Below, piece by piece: positions 7,169-12,733 of a stretch of DNA of 16,971 nucleotides; the stretch's first letter is position 1, and the number at the start of each line of letters is the position of its first letter. This DNA comes from Bacteroidota bacterium (lineage in GTDB: Bacteria; Bacteroidota; Bacteroidia; Bacteroidales; Prolixibacteraceae), in assembly GCA_023393265.1 (NCBI GenBank), contig JAEWME010000311.1, positions 1 through 16,971 on the forward strand, written 5' to 3'. The position numbers and the translations under genes were made by a program. Under the pieces are notes generated by a model. The model was given only the letters and a program-made list of their open reading frames with translations. It had not been told where the DNA came from and did not search any database.

Positions 7169-7199
7169 GTGAGGGTTTCACTTATAGTGAAGCCCTCAC
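7169..7199. repeat. 14-bp hairpin overlapping the queC stop codon
   Basis: GTGAGGGTTTCACT (7169-7182), the loop TAT and AGTGAAGCCCTCAC (7186-7199) form a 14-bp stem with one non-Watson-Crick pair. The queC stop codon (7196-7198) is inside the stem. No T-run follows on the minus strand, so it is more likely an mRNA-stabilising or processing hairpin, or a bidirectional pause, than a simple terminator. Confidence 0.55.
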
Positions 7200-7858
7200 T
7201 GAGCTTTTCGAGATAAATAGCTTTCCTGCCCGTTCCGTCTCAACTGGCAGGCCGGGCAATGGCCGCAACCGTCGCCTTTAATGCCGTTGTAGCAAGTCAC
7301 CGTTTCATTCCTGACAAGGTTGAAAACGCCGAGTTCATCAGCCAGCGCCCAAATGTCGCGCTTCGATTTCCACATCAGGGGCGTATGAATGGTAAACTGA
7401 TAATCCATCGACAAATTTAGCGTTTGGTTCAGCGAGCGGATAAATTCATCACGGCAATCAGGATAACCACTGTAGTCGGCCTGCCCTACCCCGGTCACCA
7501 GGTTTGGAATGTCTTTCCCCTTGGCAAAAATGGCAGCGAAAGTTAGGAACAACATATTCCTACCTTCAACCAGCGTGTTGGGCGGACGATTGTCGGGCTT
7601 ATTTTCTTCCACATCAATCGACGAATCAGTAAGCGAATTGCTGGTGATTTGCTTTAGTAAATTCAGGTTTAGCAAGGTAAACGGCACACCAGCTTTTTCG
7701 GCAATCGAGCGGGCTGATTCTTCCTCAATCCGGTGCCGTTGCCCATAGTCGAAACAAAGCGTTTCCACCTCGTCGAAATTCTTCAGCGCCCAAAACAGGC
7801 AGGTGGTAGAATCCTGACCACCCGAAAAAACTACCAGTGCTTTTTTGCTTTTATTCAT
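7196..7858 (-). CDS. queC: 7-cyano-7-deazaguanine (preQ0) synthase QueC
   Basis: QueC uses ATP and ammonia to convert 7-carboxy-7-deazaguanine into preQ0. The start chosen is ATG at 7856-7858 (MNKSKKALVVFSGG), giving 220 residues, which is usual for the family; an ATG at 7870 would add only four residues, and longer extensions run into repeat DNA. The PP-loop SGGQDST occupies residues 12-18. FDYGQRHRIEEE and EGRNMLFLTFAA are standard QueC segments. The C-terminal zinc site is complete: Cys189, Cys198, Cys201 and Cys204 (CYNGIKGDGCGHCPACQLR). It lies between the queuosine-precursor transporter gene and queF, all on the minus strand, so one cluster handles uptake, synthesis and reduction of preQ0. 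A 236-base spacer with REP-like hairpins separates it from the transporter gene, so it may have its own promoter. Confidence 0.96.
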   Translation of the reverse strand: MNKSKKALVVFSGGQDSTTCLFWALKNFDEVETLCFDYGQRHRIEEESARSIAEKAGVPFTLLNLNLLKQITSNSLTDSSIDVEENKPDNRPPNTLVEGRNMLFLTFAAIFAKGKDIPNLVTGVGQADYSGYPDCRDEFIRSLNQTLNLSMDYQFTIHTPLMWKSKRDIWALADELGVFNLVRNETVTCYNGIKGDGCGHCPACQLRRNGQESYLSRKAQ

Positions 7859-7957
7859 TCCAAAAATCATTTTAAAGACCAATCTCCATTCCGTCCGAAA
7901 CAACTCTTTTGCCTTACACAACATTCCCCGCGGACGGTTATTGCGGGATTTCAAATT

Positions 7958-8050
7958 TGCCCGGGGTTAAAACCCCCGGCTACAAATATTTCGCTCCTCC
8001 GGAGCTGAAAAAAGCGAACCGCTTTCAAGGCTTTCCCCTTTCGGGGGAAC
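7958..8050. repeat. REP-like cluster of GC-rich hairpins between yhhQ and queC
   Basis: Four stem-loops follow one another in a 236-base gene-free spacer. GCCCGGGGTT (7959-7968) pairs with AACCCCCGGC (7971-7980) with one mismatch. GCTCC (7993-7997) pairs with GGAGC (8001-8005). AAAGCG (8011-8016) pairs with CGCTTT (8020-8025). TTCCCC (8033-8038) pairs with GGGGAA (8044-8049). The first two are joined by TACAAATATTTC. This layout of a GC hairpin, CTACAAATAT and a second GC hairpin resembles an interspersed repeat I recall from many Bacteroidota genomes; that part is memory, not shown here. Nothing else coding is visible in 7859-8094. Confidence 0.6.
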
Positions 8051-8094
8051 GGCCTGCCCGGATGAGCCAGTCAGACGGTGAAGGGGGCTTCTTA

Positions 8095-8775
8095 TTAGAT
8101 TTCTTTCACCCTGAAAAGGTTGTACGATAAATTTGAATCGATTACATCAACACCTTCAGCCCGTTTCACCAGCCTAACCACCCAAACAGTTACCGGCAGG
8201 ATCAGAATCTCATAGACCGTTTTCAACATGGCCTGTGTTACAATCATGGTCAGGAGCACACTAACGGGAAACTGGCCAAAAAATGCGATGCTGATAAAAA
8301 TAAGCGAATCGGCACTTTCACCCGCCAGTGTCGATACGATGGCACGCACGGAAAAGCCTTTGCCGTTGGTTGCCACTTTCATCCGGCTCATCACAAAAGC
8401 ATTCAGGAACGAACCAATCAGGTATGCGCCCAAGCTGGCCATCACAATTCGTGGTGTGTTTCCCAGGATGGTTACAAATGCTTCCTGATTTTGCCAAAAA
8501 GGTGCCCCGGGAATAGCAATCCCAAGCGAAAAGAACACCACCGCAATGATGTTCACCACAAAGCCTGTCCAGATAATCAGCCGGGCTTTGGCAAATCCCC
8601 AAACCTCGGTAATCAGGTCATTCAGGATGTAGGCAACCGGAAAAATCAATACTCCCGCAGGTGCAGCCCACGGACCTATCAATAAAATTTTGGTGGCGAG
8701 GATGTTGGAAATTAAAAGGCAGGTGGCAAACAAAATGCCCGCAAGCATAAACAATACAGATACTTCTTTCTTCAT
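8095..8775 (-). CDS. yhhQ: Queuosine precursor transporter, YhhQ / VUT family
   Basis: This 226-residue inner-membrane protein has about six hydrophobic helices, the usual size for the family (DUF165/VUT). YhhQ in E. coli imports preQ0 and preQ1 for queuosine synthesis. Family hallmarks seen are the N-terminal ISNILATKILL segment, FPVAYILNDLITEVWGF (the conserved YxxxDxxxExxG region), and STLAGESADSLIFISIAFFG near the C-terminus, with the characteristic GE-S-D pattern. The translation start follows a roughly 50-base leader which holds a preQ1-like pseudoknot. It is the first gene of a minus-strand queuosine cluster with queC and queF, which supports the substrate call. Presence of both transporter and synthetic genes suggests the cell can make the precursor and also scavenge it. 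Confidence 0.93.
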   Translation of the reverse strand: MKKEVSVLFMLAGILFATCLLISNILATKILLIGPWAAPAGVLIFPVAYILNDLITEVWGFAKARLIIWTGFVVNIIAVVFFSLGIAIPGAPFWQNQEAFVTILGNTPRIVMASLGAYLIGSFLNAFVMSRMKVATNGKGFSVRAIVSTLAGESADSLIFISIAFFGQFPVSVLLTMIVTQAMLKTVYEILILPVTVWVVRLVKRAEGVDVIDSNLSYNLFRVKEI

Positions 8776-8779
8776 TTTT

Positions 8780-8810
8780 CTTGTTTTTTACGTGGTTTCC
8801 AAGTACACGG
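8780..8810 (-). ncRNA. Candidate class I preQ1 riboswitch in the yhhQ leader
   Basis: Read on the minus strand, the leader gives P1 CGUG (8806-8809) paired with CACG (8791-8794). The loop is UA, then CUUG, GAAA and C. After P1 come UAAAAAA and CAAG (8780-8783), which is complementary to the loop's CUUG (8800-8803). This gives the H-type pseudoknot order of preQ1-I: P1, short L1, P2, L2 with AAC before the P1 3' strand (the C would be the ligand-pairing base), A-rich L3, and P2'. P2' ends four bases before the ATG, so folding would block initiation. P1 is 4 bp rather than the usual 5. The motif match is from memory of known aptamers; a covariance search was not possible here. Confidence 0.55.
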
Positions 8811-8824
8811 CTTTCGACTGAAAG
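8811..8824 (-). promoter_or_regulatory. Small upstream hairpin in the yhhQ leader
   Basis: CTTTC and GAAAG pair around a four-base loop (8811-8824), immediately 5' of the candidate preQ1 pseudoknot on the minus strand. It may protect or organise the 5' end of the leader. The evidence is only the 5-bp stem. Confidence 0.35.
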
Positions 8825-8831
8825 CTCGGCG

Positions 8832-8859
8832 CAAAAATACAATTAATTCGCCAATCAAA
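8832..8859 (-). promoter_or_regulatory. Promoter of the yhhQ gene
   Basis: On the minus strand, TATTTTTG (8832-8839) matches the Bacteroidota -7 box TAnnTTTG exactly, and TTTG (8856-8859) lies 16 bases upstream, a little closer than the common 19. Transcription would start near 8825 and give a leader of about 50 nt containing the candidate riboswitch. Confidence 0.55.
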
Positions 8860-8911
8860 AAAACACACAAAAGCAGACGAAGAATGGCCAAAAAATGCCA
8901 ATAATAATTAT

Positions 8912-8919
8912 TAACTTTG
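8912..8919 (+). promoter_or_regulatory. -7 promoter element of the DUF2007 gene
   Basis: TAACTTTG matches TAnnTTTG exactly and lies 27 bases before the ATG at 8947. No good TTTG is seen at -33. It also overlaps an in-frame TTG (8917), which argues that the TTG is promoter sequence and not a start codon. Confidence 0.45.
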
Positions 8920-8946
8920 GTATCACCTCATTTTACTGACCCACAA

Positions 8947-9387
8947 ATGAATAATGATAAAATTGTAGTTTTTCAAACATTCTCAGACGCCATCCAAGCT
9001 AACATTGTGAAGGGGCTGCTTTGTTCCCGGGGAATTGAGTGCTTCCTTTCAGATGAGAACATTGTTACCCTGAATCCGCTATACAACAATGCTGTTGGCG
9101 GAGTTAAACTAAATGTTTTTGAGAAAGACTTCAATCGCATATCCGAGATTCTTCAGGCAGAAAATCAGCTACCGGAAGCTGGCCCAACTGAGGCAAATCA
9201 GGCAATGCCAATTACCTGTCCGAAGTGTCACTCGCTGAACGTGAGTTACGGGGGCTCAGTAGAACGAAAATTTGGTTACTTCGACGTATTGATTCCAATT
9301 TTATTGATGATTTATCCGTTTAGCATGAGAAAAGTATATCATTGCTTCGATTGTGGAAACGAGTTTAAAAATCGAACCAGAAAATAA
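8947..9387 (+). CDS. DUF2007 domain protein with a C-terminal zinc ribbon
   Basis: The 146-residue protein begins at the ATG of MNNDKIVVFQTF. Residues of about 4-70 match the DUF2007 (putative signal-transducing) fold: VVFQTFSDAIQANIVKGLL, then GIECFLSDEN and a closing GGVKLNVFEKDFNRISEIL. The C-terminal third has two Cys pairs, CPKC and CFDC, about 43 residues apart, which form a likely zinc ribbon (TCPKCHSLNV and YHCFDCGNEF). A hydrophobic stretch (FDVLIPILLMIYPF) sits between the knuckles, so the domain may associate with the membrane. DUF2007 proteins are small ferredoxin-like-fold proteins without a firm function. The gene is followed after 19 bases by the DinB-like gene in the same direction, so the two probably share a transcript. 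Confidence 0.8.
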   Translation: MNNDKIVVFQTFSDAIQANIVKGLLCSRGIECFLSDENIVTLNPLYNNAVGGVKLNVFEKDFNRISEILQAENQLPEAGPTEANQAMPITCPKCHSLNVSYGGSVERKFGYFDVLIPILLMIYPFSMRKVYHCFDCGNEFKNRTRK

Positions 9388-9406
9388 CGATAATTCTAAA
9401 AACATC

Positions 9407-9880
9407 ATGGAACATTTTGAACCCGCATGTCGGGAAATCCTCCAGCTTATTGCGACCTGGGAACCTAAACTTTGGGCTCTTCCCGAAGAAATGATCAGCA
9501 ACCGAAGAAACAGTCAAAACCGTACTATCAGGCAAATTCTCGGGCATTTGGCCGACTCGGCTTCGAACAATACGCATCGGATTGTCCACCTGCAGTACCG
9601 CGAAAGTCCTGTTGAATTTCCCAACTATGCCACCTTCGGAAACAACGATCGCTGGATTGCCATTCAGGATTACCAGCACGAAGACTGGCAAAACCTGGTC
9701 CAGCTTTGGAAATACCAAAACATACACATTGTTCATATCATCCGGAATGTTGACCCGGCAAAACTGGAGAACCAGTGGATTGCAGGTGAAGGCAAACTTG
9801 TTTCGCTCCGGGAAATGATTTCCGATTATTTGCCCCATTTCCGGCTGCATCTGAACGAAATTGAAGCTTTAATCGGGTAA
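9407..9880 (+). CDS. DinB-like (DinB/YfiT superfamily) metal-binding protein
   Basis: The 157-residue product is predicted to be a four-helix bundle of the DinB/YfiT superfamily, whose members bind Ni or Zn through three histidines and often act as thiol-dependent transferases or as stress proteins. Visible family features are TIRQILGHLADSASNNTHRI with the first metal His in GHLADS, and YLPHFRLHLNEIEAL near the C-terminus with the H-x(3)-H pair. The start ATG at 9407 (MEHFEPACRE) is preferred. The in-frame GTG at 9353 would overlap the preceding gene by 35 bases and add residues unlike the family. It follows the DUF2007 gene after 19 bases. The substrate is unknown. Confidence 0.83.
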   Translation: MEHFEPACREILQLIATWEPKLWALPEEMISNRRNSQNRTIRQILGHLADSASNNTHRIVHLQYRESPVEFPNYATFGNNDRWIAIQDYQHEDWQNLVQLWKYQNIHIVHIIRNVDPAKLENQWIAGEGKLVSLREMISDYLPHFRLHLNEIEALIG

Positions 9881-9925
9881 CGGCGGAATACCTGTTTTAA
9901 CGATCCGTTTTGCCCTCAGGAACAC

Positions 9926-9933
9926 TATATTTG
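9926..9933 (+). promoter_or_regulatory. -7 promoter element of the CPBP protease gene
   Basis: TATATTTG matches TAnnTTTG exactly, 24 bases before the ATG at 9958. A TTTTG (9908-9912) lies upstream, but only 13 bases away. The element lies inside a longer in-frame extension beginning at a TTG (9910), which supports the ATG start. Confidence 0.45.
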
Positions 9934-9957
9934 TTGCTGAATAAAAAAACGCTCAAC

Positions 9958-10920
9958 ATGGCTTTTCAGGCATTTCGCGGAATGAAACCTTTCCCGCAAC
10001 TAATGTTTGCATTTTTTGTGGCATTGGTCTCCACGCTCGTTGTTCTCATCGTTGGCATGATTGCCATTGTACCGTTTTTCGGTATCGAAAGCATAATAGG
10101 TAGCCTGAATCCCGCTTCGGTGGAATCGGCCGAAGCAATGAATTTTCTGAAGTATTTTCAGGTATTGCAATCAATTGGGCTGTTCGTTGTGCCCCCTTTT
10201 ATAATAGCCTGGCTCTACGAAGAAAATATCGCAGGATACCTCAGCCTCAACAAAACCACCAAAACAAAAAACTATATGCTCGCGGCCATTTCGCTGCTTG
10301 CCGTGATTCCGTTTATCAACTATATCGGTGCGTTGAACAGCAAAATGAGTTTCCCCGAATCGCTTGCCGGAATGGAAAACTGGATGCGATCGATGGAAGA
10401 CTCGGCTCAAATGCTGGTTGAAAAATTTATGAAAGTCGACACTTTTTCCGGACTACTTTTCAACATTTTCATGATCGCCGTTTTACCGGCGCTTGGCGAG
10501 GAATTGATGTTCCGCGGTGTTGTTCAGAAAATATTTACTTCGATGACCAGGAACTACCACTGGGGAATCTGGATTTCGGCATTTTTTTTCAGCGCCATGC
10601 ACATGCAGTTTTATGGCTTTTTACCGCGAATGGCACTCGGTGCAATGTTTGGATATCTGCTGGTTTGGACAGGCTCGATGTGGGTTCCTATTCTGGCCCA
10701 TTTCATCAACAACGCGATGGGGACACTCGGTTATTTCCTGATCAACAAAAAAGTAATCGGCGATGATGTAGAGAATTGGGGAACCGAGCCCGGACAGTTT
10801 TACCTGGTGATACTTAGCCTCGCAATATCTGGCGGATTGTTGTATTTAATTTACCAAAACGAACAACAAACAAAAATGCCCGTAAATCGGGAAGATTCAC
10901 AGGCATCGCGAATTGATTGA
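9958..10920 (+). CDS. CPBP family intramembrane glutamic endopeptidase
   Basis: The 320-residue inner-membrane protein belongs to the CPBP/Abi family (related to CAAX prenyl protease Rce1). All three catalytic motifs are intact. EExxxR appears as GEELMFRG with Glu181, Glu182 and Arg186; FxxxH as FFFSAMH with His215; and HxxxN as HFINNAM with His248 and Asn252. About eight hydrophobic helices are visible, including an N-terminal pair (FAFFVALVSTLVVLIVGM and the segment after it), and the protease core spans about 175-260. The start at 9958 (MAFQAFRGM) is chosen because the longer frame would run through a promoter element. Such proteins process membrane-bound substrates or immunity peptides; the target here is unknown. 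No bacteriocin gene is nearby. It converges on the next gene with 6 bases between stops. Confidence 0.9.
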   Translation: MAFQAFRGMKPFPQLMFAFFVALVSTLVVLIVGMIAIVPFFGIESIIGSLNPASVESAEAMNFLKYFQVLQSIGLFVVPPFIIAWLYEENIAGYLSLNKTTKTKNYMLAAISLLAVIPFINYIGALNSKMSFPESLAGMENWMRSMEDSAQMLVEKFMKVDTFSGLLFNIFMIAVLPALGEELMFRGVVQKIFTSMTRNYHWGIWISAFFFSAMHMQFYGFLPRMALGAMFGYLLVWTGSMWVPILAHFINNAMGTLGYFLINKKVIGDDVENWGTEPGQFYLVILSLAISGGLLYLIYQNEQQTKMPVNREDSQASRID

Positions 10921-10926
10921 TTTCTA

Positions 10927-11685
10927 TTAAGAAAAGACAATACTTTGCTGTAGATTTTCTATCTCCATCTTCTTTTGTTCCGAAGCCCGGTAGACATACA
11001 CAATGCCATATTCCGCTGCTTTTTCCCGTTTTTCGTCGTCGGATAAATGCGCCAGCGTGTTTTCAACTTCGTTCCACATATCCTGAATCAACTGGTCGGC
11101 TTTTTCGCGAAGTTCTGCAACCCGCATCGAAGCCCGGTTGGTATTGTTCTGAAGCATCTTCTGATGGCGATAGGCTTCAACAAATTCTTCGTAGTGAACT
11201 TTCACCAACGCAATCGACGGGCTATAAATCGGGCTTCCGCCGCGTGCCACACGCTTTTGTTCGCCATCAATAATCCGCTCGCCCCAAGTCATCACATTGG
11301 CTTCGAGGTTGAGTGGAGGTGTCGCTTTCGAATTCGCTTTCAGCCCATAAAATTCCACGATGTCGGGCTTTAACTCGCCCCGAAGAATGGCAAAATTAAC
11401 TACCTGCAGGAAGTGCGACAAATACAGTTTTGCTTTCCTGAAAATCTCACCATACTCTTTCGACCGGTCGAACTGCGTTTGCTTGGAAAGGTTCAATTGT
11501 CTGATTGCACCCAGAAAATGAGGGTAAAATGTCTGAAGATTCTCCAGCGTTTCCTGACTGAAAGCCAGTTTTTTGAGAGCAGTTCGTTTACCAATATCCA
11601 GTCCGGCTTCGATGGCGCGAAGCCTGGCCACATCTGTATTCGGTAATCTTCTGTAAGGCATAAAGCGAATTTTAGGTACACTCAT
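10927..11685 (-). CDS. Conserved-looking hypothetical protein, probably helical
   Basis: I do not recognise this 252-residue protein. No signal peptide or transmembrane segment is visible, so it should be cytoplasmic. The sequence is rich in charged residues and looks mostly alpha-helical, with a likely coiled coil near the C-terminus (RASMRVAELREKADQLIQDM and on to DDEKREKAAEYG). Its middle has a Gly/Pro-rich break (GERIIDGEQKRVARGGSPIY). The start ATG at 11683-11685 (MSVPKIRF) is chosen over a TTG at 11703. In front of it TTTTG and TGAATTTG (minus strand, the latter at 11695-11702) may form a promoter, giving a very short leader. Codon use looks like its neighbours. It is separate from the sdh operon, whose terminator lies upstream of it. 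Reality of the gene is likely from the long uninterrupted frame; function unknown. Confidence 0.65.
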   Translation of the reverse strand: MSVPKIRFMPYRRLPNTDVARLRAIEAGLDIGKRTALKKLAFSQETLENLQTFYPHFLGAIRQLNLSKQTQFDRSKEYGEIFRKAKLYLSHFLQVVNFAILRGELKPDIVEFYGLKANSKATPPLNLEANVMTWGERIIDGEQKRVARGGSPIYSPSIALVKVHYEEFVEAYRHQKMLQNNTNRASMRVAELREKADQLIQDMWNEVENTLAHLSDDEKREKAAEYGIVYVYRASEQKKMEIENLQQSIVFS

Positions 11686-11880
11686 GCGAATATACAAATT
11701 CAAGGTGCATTATTCCGTCCTTCGCAAAAGAACTAATCAACAACCAATTGTTCACAAAACCGCACATATTCCTGACAATCAAACATCTAAATTTTGATCA
11801 TCCGAAGATATTAACAAAGGTCTGCTCATAAACCACACAGAAAAGGTGCTAAATCCGTATGTTTTTGACCGTTATGAAGC

Positions 11881-11913
11881 AAAAAAGCTCCGAAGAACGA
11901 GTCTCCGGAGCTT
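11881..11913 (-). terminator. Intrinsic terminator of the sdhCAB operon
   Basis: On the minus strand AAGCTCCG (11906-11913) pairs with CGGAGCTT (11885-11892), an 8-bp stem with a 13-base loop, followed by a U-run (A residues at 11881-11886). It is 43 bases past the sdhB stop codon. The rest of the 270-base gap 11686-11955 shows no gene. Confidence 0.85.
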
Positions 11914-11955
11914 AATATTTTCAGGCTAAACGACTTTTTTGCCTTTTGCCTTGAA

Positions 11956-12711
11956 TTAGTCTTTTAGCTTGGCGCTTAAGAATTCGCGGTTGAGGCGGGC
12001 AATGTTCGAAAGCGAAATGTTTTTCGGGCATTCCACTTCGCAGGCACCGGTGTTGGTACAGTTACCAAAACCCAGTTCGTCCATTTTAGCAACCATTGCT
12101 TTTGCACGACGGGCGCCTTCGACACGACCCTGTGGCAACAAAGCCAGTTGACTCACTTTTGCCGAAACGAACAGCATGGCCGATCCGTTCTTGCAAGCAG
12201 CAACACAGGCGCCGCAACCAATACAAGAAGCTGAGTCCATTGATTCATCAGCATCAACCTTCGGAATCGGAATGGCGTTTGCATCCGGAACACCACCGGT
12301 GCTAACCGAAACATAGCCTCCGGAAGCAATAATCTGGTCGAACGCATTGCGGTTAACGATGAGGTCTTTAATAACCGGAAATGCAGCCGAGCGCCAGGGT
12401 TCGATGGTAACGGTTTGTCCGTCTTTGAATTTACGCATGTGCAACTGACAGGTGGTTACATCATCGTCCGGTCCGTGAGGGCGGCCATTGATGTAAAGCG
12501 AGCACATTCCGCAGATACCTTCGCGGCAATCGTGGTCGAATGCAACTGGCTCCTTGTTTTCGCTGATCAGTTGTTCGTTCAGGATGTCCATCATTTCCAG
12601 GAACGAGCTGTCGGTTGAAACTTTGTCAACCTTGTAGGTTTCGAAACGGCCTTTTTCTTTTGGTCCGTTCTGACGCCAAACCTTAAGCGTGAGATTTATT
12701 GTTTTTTCCAT
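11956..12711 (-). CDS. sdhB: Succinate dehydrogenase / fumarate reductase iron-sulfur subunit
   Basis: This 251-residue protein passes electrons between the flavoprotein and the quinone site through three Fe-S clusters. The N-terminal [2Fe-2S] domain has Cys62, Cys67, Cys70 and Cys88 (FDHDCREGICGMC, then TTCQLHM). The C-terminal domain has CIGCGACVAAC (Cys163, 166, 169, 173) and NCTNTGACEVECPKNI (Cys218, 224, 228), for the [4Fe-4S] and [3Fe-4S] clusters. All ligands are present. It is the last gene of the sdhC-sdhA-sdhB operon, 22 bases after sdhA, and is preceded by an unusually clear Shine-Dalgarno (AAAGGAG) seven bases before its ATG. In this phylum the same type of complex can act as succinate dehydrogenase or, in anaerobes, as fumarate reductase; sequence does not decide the direction. 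Confidence 0.97.
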   Translation of the reverse strand: MEKTINLTLKVWRQNGPKEKGRFETYKVDKVSTDSSFLEMMDILNEQLISENKEPVAFDHDCREGICGMCSLYINGRPHGPDDDVTTCQLHMRKFKDGQTVTIEPWRSAAFPVIKDLIVNRNAFDQIIASGGYVSVSTGGVPDANAIPIPKVDADESMDSASCIGCGACVAACKNGSAMLFVSAKVSQLALLPQGRVEGARRAKAMVAKMDELGFGNCTNTGACEVECPKNISLSNIARLNREFLSAKLKD

Positions 12712-12718
12712 GATTGAT

Positions 12719-12725
12719 CTCCTTT
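12719..12725 (-). promoter_or_regulatory. Strong Shine-Dalgarno of sdhB
   Basis: On the minus strand AAAGGAG lies 7 bases before the sdhB ATG, in the 22-base space after sdhA. Most other starts in the window have no such site, so this one stands out and may secure sdhB translation. Confidence 0.75.
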
Positions 12726-12733
12726 AAAAGCCA

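Noticed and set aside
7127..8050. CRISPR-like array in the queuosine cluster spacers
   Set aside because: The repeats are only 7 bp or are unlike hairpins, with no regularly spaced identical repeats and no cas genes.
9958..10920. CPBP protease as an immunity gene for a bacteriocin cluster
   Set aside because: No bacteriocin precursor, transporter or modification gene is present in the neighbourhood.
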